Shown piece by piece: positions 1-7,532 of a stretch of DNA of 19,051 bases. Below the pieces are notes generated by a model, which was given only the letters and a program-made list of their open reading frames with translations, was not told the origin of the DNA and made no database searches. Origin of the DNA: an uncultured Collinsella sp. (GTDB lineage Bacteria; Actinomycetota; Coriobacteriia; Coriobacteriales; Coriobacteriaceae). Positions within the stretch are counted from its first letter, which is position 1. Every line of letters begins with the position of its first letter. Both the position numbers and the translations under genes were made by a program. The stretch is from contig CALJCO010000132.1 of NCBI GenBank assembly GCA_938023905.1, positions 1-19,051 on the forward strand, given 5' to 3'.

Positions 1-120
1 CGACGCTGCGCGGGCCGCATTTGGACAATCTGACGTTCAACTTCAAGGGCGCGACCAGAAGGTCAGCGCCCTTTCGTTTCACGTCACCTTGTCTCAAATG
101 CGGCCCGCTCGCTGACGTCG
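1..120 (-). repeat. Extended imperfect hairpin, structured RNA-like element (copy A)
   Basis: The stretch folds on itself almost completely. The outer 13-bp arms are 11-23 (CGGGCCGCATTTG) and 95-107. Inside them come GACAA/TTGTC (24-28/89-93), a small purine internal loop, GACGT/ACGTC (32-36/81-85), a 7x8 internal loop, an 8-bp GC-rich stem (45-52/66-73), a one-base bulge (65), and a GACC/GGTC tip with a 4-nt loop (57-60). Bases 1-5 and 116-120 are also complementary, so pairing may extend past the window edge. Read on the minus strand, its internal loops (GAAACGA and GAAGTTGA) match those of the hairpin at 14080-14182. The inner stem could also end transcription of a gene left of the window. 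No ORF of note is present. The pairing is read directly; the RNA role and the strand are inferred. Confidence 0.6.
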
Positions 121-286
121 CCAATACATCGGCGTTGCCTTGGCCGTCAATAGTCATTGGGGACGTTCTTAAACGACTACCCAACGGCTATTGAGCACAT
201 GGCTCGCATGGCAGCCGTCTCTTTTATGTTTCCTTTAGCCGTTGCTGCCTAGGATGGGGGTTAGTCGGTAGGAAGGGAGCGTCTAT

Positions 287-1855
287 ATGGACGACGCGAG
301 CGAGCGTGCAATCGAAGAGGACATGCTCGATCAGTTCAATTACTTTGACGATGAGGATGAGGAGCTAATCGATCGTCGCGAGCCGGCATCGCTTGACTCA
401 TTTGATCTGGTCGATGAAGAGACTGATGAGGTTGAGGACGAATCAACGGAGTCCCCACAGTCTTCGCGCCTTGACTCGCTGCTTTCGAGAGCCCCCATGC
501 ACCACGGTGTTCGTGCCGGCGCACTCCATATGAAAACTGACTGGCACCAGATCGTGACGGCAGGCGATGAGCTTGCCGTCGATGCGCCGCTCACCGATAA
601 GTCATCCATCATCTGCCGCACCGGTATGCTTATGCTCGCGAGCGGAACGGGTGCCTGGCGTGTACGCGATACCATGAATCGCGTCGCCGCCGTACTCGGT
701 GTCACCGTCCACGTTGACTTAAGTCTTCTGTCGTTTGAGTGCACCTGCATCGAAGATGGCCACTGCTTTAACGAGGTTGTCAGCCTGCCCACAACGGGAG
801 TCAATACCCATCGCATTTGGATGATGGAGAGCTTCCTAAAGGAAATCGAGACGTATGGGCGCCGGTTTACCGTGCACGAATACCACGAGATGCTCAAGAC
901 CGTTGAGAGTTCAAAACCCGATTACTCTCCCTGGCAACAGGGCCTTGCGGCAGCTTGTGCTTGCGGCGCCTTCGTCTTTTTGCTCGGCGGCGGCCCTATC
1001 GAGATGGCCTGCGCATTCGTAGGCGCTGGTGTTGGCAACTTTGCTCGCTCTCATATTCTCAAGCAGGGTCTTGGCCAGTTTAGCGCGCTGACGATTGGCG
1101 TTGCGCTCGCTTGCGTTTCGTATCTGCTGGCATTGCTCGGCCTTGGCCAGGTCGTACCGGGGGCAATGTCGCACCAAGAAGGCTATATCGGCGCCATGCT
1201 CTTTGTGATTCCCGGCTTTCCCCTCATTACGGCAGGCCTCGACATCGCTAAGCTCGATATGCGAAGCGGCATTGAGCGTCTTTCGTATGCCGTGTCGATT
1301 ATTGTGATGGCGACCCTTGTGGGCTGGATGGTTGCCGAGTGTGTGGGGCTGGCACCGGATGATTTTGCCCCGCTCGGCCTTTCGCCGCTTGCCCTTACGC
1401 TCCTGCGCGTGGTGATGAGCTTCGTTGGCGTATTCGGCTTCTCGGTGATGTTCAACAGCCCGGTAAAGATGGCCGCGGCAGCTGGGCTGATCGGCGCCGT
1501 GTCCAATACCTTGCGCCTTACGCTCGTCGATGCGCCGGCGCTGTTTCCCTTCCTGGGCCTCAGCGCGGGAATGCCTCCCGAGGCGGCTGCATTTATCGGG
1601 GCGCTCGTTTCGGGTTTGCTGGCAAGCCTGGCAGAAATCAGGCTCACCTACCCACGTATCGCCCTCACGGTGCCATCGATTGTCATTATGGTGCCGGGCT
1701 TGTATCTGTATCGCTCGATGTATTACATGTGCACCTTCGACACGGTCAATATGCTCGGCTGGTTTGTGCGTGCAGTGCTCATCGTGGCGTTTTTGCCCGT
1801 TGGTCTGGGTGTGGCACGTACACTCACCGACCCCCGCTGGCGCCACACCAGCTAA
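287..1855 (+). CDS. thrE: Threonine/serine exporter, ThrE family
   Basis: 522-residue inner-membrane protein of the ThrE family, in which the amino-terminal DUF1212-type domain and the carboxy-terminal ThrE_2 domain are fused in one chain, as in Corynebacterium glutamicum. The family exports threonine and serine by proton-motive force. Residues 1 to about 80 are strongly acidic and probably disordered and cytosolic. A soluble domain follows (about 85-215), then roughly ten hydrophobic segments (about 220-515). Conserved Pro-Gly turns lie near residues 309 (IPGFPL) and 470 (VPGLYLY). The start at 287 is preceded by a good AGGAAGGGAG ribosome-binding site; a later start at M70 (494) would remove the acidic tail but lacks such support. 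It stands alone, with a leader free of genes and a palindromic repeat after its stop. Substrate is assigned by family only. Confidence 0.85.
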   Translation: MDDASERAIEEDMLDQFNYFDDEDEELIDRREPASLDSFDLVDEETDEVEDESTESPQSSRLDSLLSRAPMHHGVRAGALHMKTDWHQIVTAGDELAVDAPLTDKSSIICRTGMLMLASGTGAWRVRDTMNRVAAVLGVTVHVDLSLLSFECTCIEDGHCFNEVVSLPTTGVNTHRIWMMESFLKEIETYGRRFTVHEYHEMLKTVESSKPDYSPWQQGLAAACACGAFVFLLGGGPIEMACAFVGAGVGNFARSHILKQGLGQFSALTIGVALACVSYLLALLGLGQVVPGAMSHQEGYIGAMLFVIPGFPLITAGLDIAKLDMRSGIERLSYAVSIIVMATLVGWMVAECVGLAPDDFAPLGLSPLALTLLRVVMSFVGVFGFSVMFNSPVKMAAAAGLIGAVSNTLRLTLVDAPALFPFLGLSAGMPPEAAAFIGALVSGLLASLAEIRLTYPRIALTVPSIVIMVPGLYLYRSMYYMCTFDTVNMLGWFVRAVLIVAFLPVGLGVARTLTDPRWRHTS

Positions 1856-1886
1856 TTGGTGCAAATGAAACTGATCCGCAAAACAT

Positions 1887-1950
1887 GAACGTGGATAATC
1901 TCCCGTTTTTGACCTGTTTACGGGCTCAAAACGGGAGATTATCCACGTTC
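1887..1950. repeat. 23-bp perfect inverted repeat after thrE, possible terminator
   Basis: Arms 1887-1909 and 1928-1950 are perfect reverse complements (23 bp; the left arm begins GAACGTGGATAATCTCCCG) around an 18-nt loop. The hairpin begins 31 bases after the thrE stop and could end thrE transcription, though no clear T-tract follows. The arm sequence recurs in part at 17787-17820, so this is also a member of a dispersed repeat family. Confidence 0.75.
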
Positions 1951-1960
1951 GTGGAATGGG

Positions 1961-1980
1961 TGTCCGAAAATCCACGCTCG
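1961..1980 (-). repeat. Dispersed repeat box, CGAGCGTGGAT type
   Basis: On the minus strand this 20-mer agrees with 17754-17773 at 18 of 20 positions. It lies 10 bases beyond the arm of the neighbouring palindrome. The pair of boxes (CGAGCGTGGATTT..GGACAC, then GAACGTGGATAAT) is repeated in the same order at the far end of the window. Confidence 0.6.
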
Positions 1981-2066
1981 TTGGGCCGATGCAGACGCAC
2001 CTGGCAATTCCTTTTTTGTAGACGTTGTCGCGCGGCTACGGGCAGGAAAGGTCCCAACGGTTAACA

Positions 2067-2117
2067 TATACTCCATATGGGTAAAGAGACCAAAGCGCTG
2101 CCGCGGGCGGCGCTTTG
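2067..2117 (+). promoter_or_regulatory. clpC leader: candidate -10 and strong 12-bp hairpin
   Basis: TATACT at 2067-2072 is the best -10 candidate before clpC; no convincing -35 is visible at normal spacing. A stable stem follows in the presumed leader: 2091-2102 pairs with 2106-2117 (12 bp, one G-U pair, 3-nt loop). It is followed by CGTTTG and an A-run, too poor in T for a normal terminator on the plus strand. No CtsR heptad repeat, CIRCE element or HspR (HAIR) site was seen by eye. The hairpin is certain as sequence; its function is unknown. Confidence 0.4.
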
Positions 2118-2153
2118 CGTTTGAAAAAACTAGCTCGTCTAAGAGGAACTAGC

Positions 2154-4796
2154 ATGTTAGACCGTTTTACCGATCGCGCGCGCAAGGTCATGTCCATGGC
2201 CAAGCAAGAAGCGCTCGATCTTCACTCAAATAAGGTGGGTACCGAGCACCTGCTGCTCGCACTCGCCAAGGAGGACGAGGGCATTGCCGCCGAGGCACTG
2301 CGTTCGCTCGATATCTCCTACGACGACATCATGGATACTCTTAAAGAGGTCCAGACCACGGTTCCCGAGCCCAGTGAGGAGACCGAGGCGGCCAAGCTCG
2401 CCTTTACGCCGCTCGTCATTAGCGTGATGGAGCGTTCATTCCGCGTGGCGCGTGAAAACAACCAGACCTACGTGTCGACCGAGCACTTGCTGATCGGCAT
2501 CGTCGAAGAGGGCAACGGCATGGCCATGGACATCCTCATGCGCCTGGGTGTGTCGTCCGCCTCCATCAAAAAGGCTATCGAGAAACTCACCGCCAAGGAC
2601 CAGGATAAGAAGCGCCCGCTCGCTGGCGCCGGTGCTGGTCGTCCCGGTACGGGCCTGCCGTTCTTTAGCGGCTCGGATGCCTCCCAGCAAAAGGGGAGCG
2701 GCACCGATACACTTAAGCAGTTCGCGACCAACCTTACGCAGAAGGCGCGCGACGGCGAACTCGATCCGGTGATCGGCCGCGAAAAGGAAGTCCAGCGTAT
2801 GATGGAGATCCTTTCGCGCCGCACCAAGAACAACCCTCTTATCCTGGGCGATCCCGGCGTGGGCAAAACGGCCATCGTCGAGGGACTGGCGCAACAGATT
2901 GCTGCCGGCAACGTGCCCGAGAACCTCATGAACCAGAATATCTGGACGCTCGACCTGCCGGGTCTCGTTGCGGGCGCCAAGTATCGCGGTGAGTTTGAGG
3001 AGCGCCTCAAGAACGTGATCCAGGAGGCAACCGAGGCCGACGACGTCATCTTGTTTATCGATGAGATGCACACCATCATCGGTGCCGGTTCTGCCGAGGG
3101 CTCCATCGACGCGAGCTCCATGCTCAAGCCCGTGCTCGCGCGCGGTGCCTTCCAGATTATCGGCGCCACCACGGCCGAGGAATTCCGCAAGTACCTCACC
3201 AAGGACCCGGCCTTCGAGCGTCGCTTCCAGACCATCGATGTCGAGGAGCCGAGCGTCGAGGACACGGTCAAGATCCTGACCGCGCTCAAGCCGCGCTACG
3301 AGGAGCACCACCATGTGCGCTATACGCAGGGTGCTATCGAGGCCGCCGCGAACCTTTCCAACCGCTACATCCAGGATCGCTTCCTGCCCGATAAGGCCAT
3401 CGACCTCATTGACGAGGCCGGTGCCCGCGCCCGCATCGCCGCTAACCGCGCGCCCGAGCCGGTGCGCGAGGCCGAGCATCGCATAGAGGAGCTCAAGGCC
3501 GCCGCGCAGGAGGCCACCGAGAGCGACGACATGAACAAGGCTGCCGAGATCACCGAGCAGCAGAAGGCTGCCGAGATTGAGCTCGCCGAGGCCAAGGCTG
3601 CCTGGACGGCCGAGCTCGACGCCAGCCCGCTCACCATCGATGTCTCCCAGATCGCCGATATCGTGTCCGTGACCTCGGGCGTGCCGGTGTCCTCGCTTAC
3701 CGAGAGCGAGAGCCGTCGCCTGCTGCAGGCCGAAAGCGTGCTCAAGACCCGCATTATCGGTCAGGATGAGGCTGTCGAGGCAGTTGCCAAGGCCGTGCGC
3801 CGCAGCCGCTCGCCGCTCAAGGATCCGCGTCGCCCCGGCGGCAGCTTTATCTTCCTGGGTCCCACCGGCACGGGCAAGACCGAGCTCGCCAAGACGCTCG
3901 CCGAGTACCTCTTTGGCAGCAAGGACGCACTCATCAGCTTCGACATGTCCGAGTTCGGTAGCGAGTTCGAGGTCTCCAAGCTCATCGGTAGCCCTCCGGG
4001 TTACGTCGGTCACGACGAGGGCGGCCAGCTCACCAAGGCCGTTCGTCGCCACCCGTACTCGGTCGTGCTGTTCGACGAGATCGAGAAGGCGCACCCCGAT
4101 ATCTTCAACATTCTGCTGCAGGTGCTGGAAGAGGGTCGTCTGACCGATAGCCAGGGCAAGACGGTCGACTTCCGCAACACTGTGATCATCATGACGTCCA
4201 ACGTGGGCGCCCGCGAGATTGCGCAGGATGCAAGCGTGGGCTTTGGTACCACGGGCGAGCAGGGTCTTACCTCGAGCGAGATCCGCGGCCGCGCGATGGG
4301 CGAGCTCAAGCGCCTGTTCCGCCCCGAGCTGCTCAACCGCATCGACGACATCGTGGTGTTCCAGAAGCTCTCGGGCGAGAACCTGACCAAGATCGCTCAC
4401 CTGCTGGTGGACGATCTGCGCCAGCGCCTGATTGCCAACGGCATGAACATCAAGCTCACCGATGCGGCCTATGACAAGATCGTGGCCGAGGGCACCGACC
4501 TCACCAACGGTGCGCGTCCGCTGCGCCGTGCTATTCAAAAGCTCATCGAGGACCCGCTGTCCGAGGAGCTTCTGGCCGGCGAGTGGGGTGAGGGCGATAC
4601 CGTCCTGTGCGACGTGGCCGATGGCAAGTTTGTCTTTAGCCATGGCACGGGCGAGATCCCGGCACCGCGTCCGGCGGGCACGCTCGGTGGCGATACCGCC
4701 CCGGCGGCACCGCACACCGGCAACGCCGCGCCCGTGAGCGGCGGCGTGACCTCGGGCCCCGGCGGTATGATGCAAGCCGGCTCTGGTGCGCTGTAG
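2154..4796 (+). CDS. clpC: ATP-dependent Clp protease ATPase subunit ClpC
   Basis: 880-residue Hsp100 unfoldase that feeds substrates to ClpP in the cytosol. It has two Clp_N repeats (about 1-75 and 80-150), a Gly-rich linker, and a first AAA+ domain with Walker A GDPGVGKT (232-239) and Walker B around D303-E304. A short helical middle region (about 440-490) in the place of the ClpC M-domain follows. The second AAA+ domain has Walker A GPTGTGKT (569-576) and Walker B D641-E642, followed by the D2 small domain. The last 45 residues are Gly/Ala/Pro-rich and probably disordered. The start at 2154 gives the family's MLDRFTDRARKV opening and has AAGAGGA six bases upstream; a TTG 39 bases earlier lies inside the leader hairpin and is unlikely. 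The usual partners ctsR, mcsA, mcsB and radA are not adjacent, so ClpC control here must differ from Bacillus. Confidence 0.97.
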   Translation: MLDRFTDRARKVMSMAKQEALDLHSNKVGTEHLLLALAKEDEGIAAEALRSLDISYDDIMDTLKEVQTTVPEPSEETEAAKLAFTPLVISVMERSFRVARENNQTYVSTEHLLIGIVEEGNGMAMDILMRLGVSSASIKKAIEKLTAKDQDKKRPLAGAGAGRPGTGLPFFSGSDASQQKGSGTDTLKQFATNLTQKARDGELDPVIGREKEVQRMMEILSRRTKNNPLILGDPGVGKTAIVEGLAQQIAAGNVPENLMNQNIWTLDLPGLVAGAKYRGEFEERLKNVIQEATEADDVILFIDEMHTIIGAGSAEGSIDASSMLKPVLARGAFQIIGATTAEEFRKYLTKDPAFERRFQTIDVEEPSVEDTVKILTALKPRYEEHHHVRYTQGAIEAAANLSNRYIQDRFLPDKAIDLIDEAGARARIAANRAPEPVREAEHRIEELKAAAQEATESDDMNKAAEITEQQKAAEIELAEAKAAWTAELDASPLTIDVSQIADIVSVTSGVPVSSLTESESRRLLQAESVLKTRIIGQDEAVEAVAKAVRRSRSPLKDPRRPGGSFIFLGPTGTGKTELAKTLAEYLFGSKDALISFDMSEFGSEFEVSKLIGSPPGYVGHDEGGQLTKAVRRHPYSVVLFDEIEKAHPDIFNILLQVLEEGRLTDSQGKTVDFRNTVIIMTSNVGAREIAQDASVGFGTTGEQGLTSSEIRGRAMGELKRLFRPELLNRIDDIVVFQKLSGENLTKIAHLLVDDLRQRLIANGMNIKLTDAAYDKIVAEGTDLTNGARPLRRAIQKLIEDPLSEELLAGEWGEGDTVLCDVADGKFVFSHGTGEIPAPRPAGTLGGDTAPAAPHTGNAAPVSGGVTSGPGGMMQAGSGAL

Positions 4797-4819
4797 GGAT
4801 TAAACATACCTTGTATAAC

Positions 4820-4857
4820 GGGGGCGTTTCCGATAAGGAAGCGCCCTCATTTCTATT
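4820..4857 (+). terminator. Terminator after clpC
   Basis: Stem 4820-4831 with 4837-4848 (12 pairs including two G-U pairs, loop GATAA), followed by ATTTCTATT. It lies 24 bases after the clpC stop and separates clpC from the toxin-antitoxin pair. Confidence 0.75.
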
Positions 4858-4909
4858 GAAATGCGCTTCAATCTGCCGTGCTATACTAAAATCGAGATTT
4901 AGTATAGCA
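4856..4909 (+). promoter_or_regulatory. Promoter and 12-bp palindromic operator of the RelB/PIN pair
   Basis: A perfect inverted repeat TGCTATACTAAA / TTTAGTATAGCA occupies 4879-4890 and 4898-4909 with a 7-nt centre. The left arm contains TATACT (4882-4887), a good -10; TTGAAA at 4856-4861 may be the -35, although the 20-nt spacing is long. The palindrome ends one base before the AAGGAG ribosome site (4909-4914), so a bound antitoxin would block both initiation and early elongation. This is the typical layout of autoregulated type II toxin-antitoxin operons. Confidence 0.75.
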
Positions 4910-4920
4910 AAGGAGCTGAT

Positions 4921-5280
4921 ATGCCTACGTCAATACTCGACACGCGGCCAGTTCAGATGAACGTGCGTATAGATCGCCAGCTCAAAGAGGCGGGAGACGC
5001 CGTCCTGACTCATATTGGCATGACGCCGTCACAAGCCGTTCGGACACTTTGGGAGTATCTGGTCGTTAACGGACGCATGCCCTCGAAGGGAGACGCGGCG
5101 GCTCCGGTTTCTGACGGAGTGGAGCCCCAGCGCATGGAGTCAAGGGCCGCGCAAGGCAGCCATATCGTTCGCGATTCGTGCCTCAAATACGGCATCCCCA
5201 TCCCTGAGTTCTCGGGAGACTATGACGACCTCTATGAGGAGGCCATGGCGGAGCGCTATCCCGAATGGGTGGAACTATGA
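4921..5280 (+). CDS. RelB/DinJ-family antitoxin
   Basis: 119 residues. Residues 11-53 (PVQMNVRIDRQLKEAGDAVL then IGMTPSQAVRTLWEYL) match the RelB/DinJ ribbon-helix-helix type: a short DNA-binding strand and two helices that dimerise. The rest (about 60-119) is a polar linker and an acidic tail ending in YEEAMAERYPEWVEL, the expected kind of toxin-wrapping segment. The gene starts at an ATG with AAGGAG seven bases upstream and overlaps the next gene by four bases (ATGA), so the two are translationally coupled. It should neutralise the PIN protein and repress its own promoter through the palindrome at 4879-4909. RelB antitoxins usually accompany RelE/YafQ toxins, so the partner is unusual. Confidence 0.85.
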   Translation: MPTSILDTRPVQMNVRIDRQLKEAGDAVLTHIGMTPSQAVRTLWEYLVVNGRMPSKGDAAAPVSDGVEPQRMESRAAQGSHIVRDSCLKYGIPIPEFSGDYDDLYEEAMAERYPEWVEL

Positions 5281-5798
5281 GCACAGAAGGCGTCCTCAAG
5301 CTGTTAATCGATACCAACGTATGGATGGATTATTTGTCTGGCAGGTCCGACCGTACGGCAAATGTCGTCCATCTGATCGAGATTGCCGACGCCTCGGAGC
5401 GGATTGCCCTGTTTGCCTCGTCGCTTTCGGTCAAAGACGTTTCATATCTTGTCTCGGCGGCAATCAAGCAGGAGTGCCGAAGAAAGACTGGATCACTGAG
5501 CGATAACGCCATTGCGGCGGCAGACGAAACGGCTTGGGCATGCGTTCGACAGATGCGCGAGCTAGCCCTCATCGCCCCGGTCGGTGCAGACGAGGTCTTC
5601 GACTCCTTTGTGTTCAAGTACCACCACAATGACTTTGAGGACGACCTGATGCTGGGCGTCGCCAATCGCATTGATGCCGATTACGTTGTGACGGAGGACA
5701 AGAATCTTATTAAACATACCAATGGTGTATGCATTAATGTTCAACAGGCGTTGAGGTTGGTTGAAGGGTCCAACGCCCCTTCGGCACGGCCCGTCTAG
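5277..5798 (+). CDS. PIN-domain ribonuclease toxin
   Basis: 173 residues. The opening LKLLIDTNVWMDYL carries the first PIN acidic residue (D12). HNDFEDDLMLGVA contributes the second acidic cluster (E121-D123) and VVTEDKNL the last one (D141), the usual Mg2+-binding set of PIN nucleases. VapC-like PIN toxins cut tRNA or rRNA and stop translation; the target here cannot be read from sequence. The start at 5277 is chosen because its ATG overlaps the antitoxin stop (ATGA); an in-frame ATG at 5265 would give a four-residue extension inside the antitoxin gene. The toxin lies second in the operon. A weak hairpin CTTTAT/ATAAAG at 5803-5818 follows the stop. Confidence 0.85.
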   Translation: MSTEGVLKLLIDTNVWMDYLSGRSDRTANVVHLIEIADASERIALFASSLSVKDVSYLVSAAIKQECRRKTGSLSDNAIAAADETAWACVRQMRELALIAPVGADEVFDSFVFKYHHNDFEDDLMLGVANRIDADYVVTEDKNLIKHTNGVCINVQQALRLVEGSNAPSARPV

Positions 5799-5946
5799 CC
5801 TGCTTTATCTTAATAAAGTGGCGTTTCCCCGCCGTTAGCCGATGATGCAAGGGCGCTCGGCGTTTTCGACTGGTTTATGCACGCAAAGTCTGGGAATATA
5901 CAAGTCGCATGTCTTACTGTCTAACCAGTTGCGCCAAGGAGGCACC

Positions 5947-7404
5947 ATGGATTACAAGATCACCGGCTACGAGCCCGCCCAGCTGTTCCATTTCTTTGAG
6001 GAGGTCAGCGCGATCCCCCGTGGGTCTGGCAACGAGAAGGGCATCAGCGATTTCCTGGTTGCGTTTGCTAAGGAGCGCGGCCTCGATGTGTACCAGGACG
6101 AGGTCTACAACGTCATCATTCGCAAGCCCGCTTCTGCCGGCGCCGAGAATGCTCCGACCGTGATGCTGCAGGGCCACATCGATATGGTGTGCGACAAGTT
6201 GGGCTCCGTTGAGCACGACTTTACGACCGATGGTATCGACCTGGTCGTCAAGGACGGCGTCCTCACCGCTAACGGCACCACTCTGGGCGCCGACAACGGT
6301 ATCGCCGTCGCGCTTATGCTTACCGTGCTCAACGACGATTCGATTGCCCATCCGGCCCTCGAGTGCGTGTTCACCACCGACGAGGAGACTGGCCTGGTCG
6401 GCGCCGAGACGCTCGACAAGTCCCAGATTAGCGCCCGCACCATGATTAACCTTGACTCCGAGGAAGAGGGCGTTGCCACCGTCAGCTGCGCCGGCGGCGT
6501 CGTCGTTACCTACACCTGCCCCATCGCGCGCGAGCACAAGACCGGTAGCACCCTCACGCTCGACATCTCCGGCCTGCTGGGCGGCCACTCCGGCAGCGAT
6601 ATCCACCTGGAGCGCGGCAACGGCAACCTCATCATGGCCCGCATCATCGACCGCCTGATGGTTGCCGGCGCGCCCGCCATCGTGAGCTTTAACGGCGGCA
6701 CCAAGGACAACGCCATCAACCGTGAGTGCAAGGCTGTTCTGGTCTATGCCGACCACGCTGCCGCCGAGGCCGCGGCCCAGATCGCAAAGGACATCATCGC
6801 CGACGTCACTGCCGAGCTCGAGGTCTTCGACCCCGGCTTTACCTGCACCGTCGAGATTGCCGACGACGCCGAGGTCGAGGCCATGGACCAGAAGTCCGCG
6901 CTTGCCCTCATCCGCGCCCTGCGTCTTGCCCCTAACGGCGTGATTCGCCGCAACGTCGCCACTGACGGCTCCGTCGAGGTTTCCTCCAACATCGGCGTGG
7001 TCGCCACTTCCGACGACCAGGTCAAGATCATGCTGTCCCCGCGCTCCTCGATCACCTCGCTGCAGAACGAGTTCAAGGACCGCCTGCAGACGCTGGCCGA
7101 TGTCTTGGGCTTCGACGCCAAGTTCGAGTTCGAGTATCCCGGCTGGAGCTATGCCGAGCATTCGCCGGTCCGCGACGTTTTTGTCGAGAGCTATCGCGAG
7201 CTCTTTGGCTCCGAGCTGCGCATCGAGTCCATTCACGCCGGCCTTGAGTGCGGCCTGTTTGCTGAGGCCCTGCACGGCCTGGACGCCATCGCCGTGGGCC
7301 CGACGCTCTCCGATGTCCACACCCCGGACGAGAGCATGGAGCTCGCTTCTGCCGAGCGCTTCTACGAGCTGCTCATCGACGTCCTCAAGCGCCTCGCTGC
7401 GTAA
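5947..7404 (+). CDS. pepD: Aminoacyl-histidine dipeptidase (PepD), M20 family
   Basis: 485-residue cytosolic metallopeptidase, the same length as E. coli PepD, which splits Xaa-His and other dipeptides. Metal ligands of the M20 fold are visible: H77 and catalytic D79 in QGHIDMVCDK, D116 in GADNGIA, E146-E147 in TTDEETG, D170 in INLDSEE, and a late His in SDVHTPDESM. The lid/dimerisation insert (about 190-400) includes GLLGGHSGSDIH. The start at 5947 has AAGGAGG four bases upstream and gives the family's usual length; a frame-open extension to 5842 adds 35 unlikely residues. A TATACA at 5897-5902 may be its -10. The gene is monocistronic, ended by the hairpin at 7462-7508, and convergent with hipA. 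Confidence 0.93.
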   Translation: MDYKITGYEPAQLFHFFEEVSAIPRGSGNEKGISDFLVAFAKERGLDVYQDEVYNVIIRKPASAGAENAPTVMLQGHIDMVCDKLGSVEHDFTTDGIDLVVKDGVLTANGTTLGADNGIAVALMLTVLNDDSIAHPALECVFTTDEETGLVGAETLDKSQISARTMINLDSEEEGVATVSCAGGVVVTYTCPIAREHKTGSTLTLDISGLLGGHSGSDIHLERGNGNLIMARIIDRLMVAGAPAIVSFNGGTKDNAINRECKAVLVYADHAAAEAAAQIAKDIIADVTAELEVFDPGFTCTVEIADDAEVEAMDQKSALALIRALRLAPNGVIRRNVATDGSVEVSSNIGVVATSDDQVKIMLSPRSSITSLQNEFKDRLQTLADVLGFDAKFEFEYPGWSYAEHSPVRDVFVESYRELFGSELRIESIHAGLECGLFAEALHGLDAIAVGPTLSDVHTPDESMELASAERFYELLIDVLKRLAA

Positions 7405-7461
7405 AGGTCGCGCTAGCAGCAGTTCGAGCCACGTGCTAGCGGATTGCAAATGACATTACGA

Positions 7462-7510
7462 GAGGGGGCATCCGAACTTTTGCGACGGGTGCCCCCCCCC
7501 TCTTCTTTTA
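7462..7510 (+). terminator. Terminator after pepD, with C9 homopolymer
   Basis: GAGGGGGCATCCG (7462-7474) pairs with CGGGTGCCCCC (7486 onward), followed by more C, then TCTTCTTTTA. It lies between the convergent pepD and hipA genes. The run of nine C at 7492-7500 is unusual and prone to slippage or read error. Confidence 0.7.
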
Positions 7511-7532
7511 AGAAATGTGGATTGATTGGCGC

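Noticed and set aside
911..1975. 354-residue minus-strand open frame across thrE
   Set aside because: Highly charged His/Arg-rich composition and no ribosome site; antisense of thrE.
2115..2153. TTG start giving clpC 13 extra residues
   Set aside because: The codons lie in the leader hairpin; the ATG at 2154 has a good ribosome site and the family's normal start.
2436..4775. 779-residue minus-strand open frame across clpC
   Set aside because: Shadow of clpC in GC-rich DNA: repetitive composition, no recognisable domain, fully inside a certain gene.
5914..7449. 511-residue minus-strand open frame across pepD
   Set aside because: Same kind of shadow; rich in Gly, Ala, Val and Asp without motifs, while the plus strand has all PepD metal ligands.
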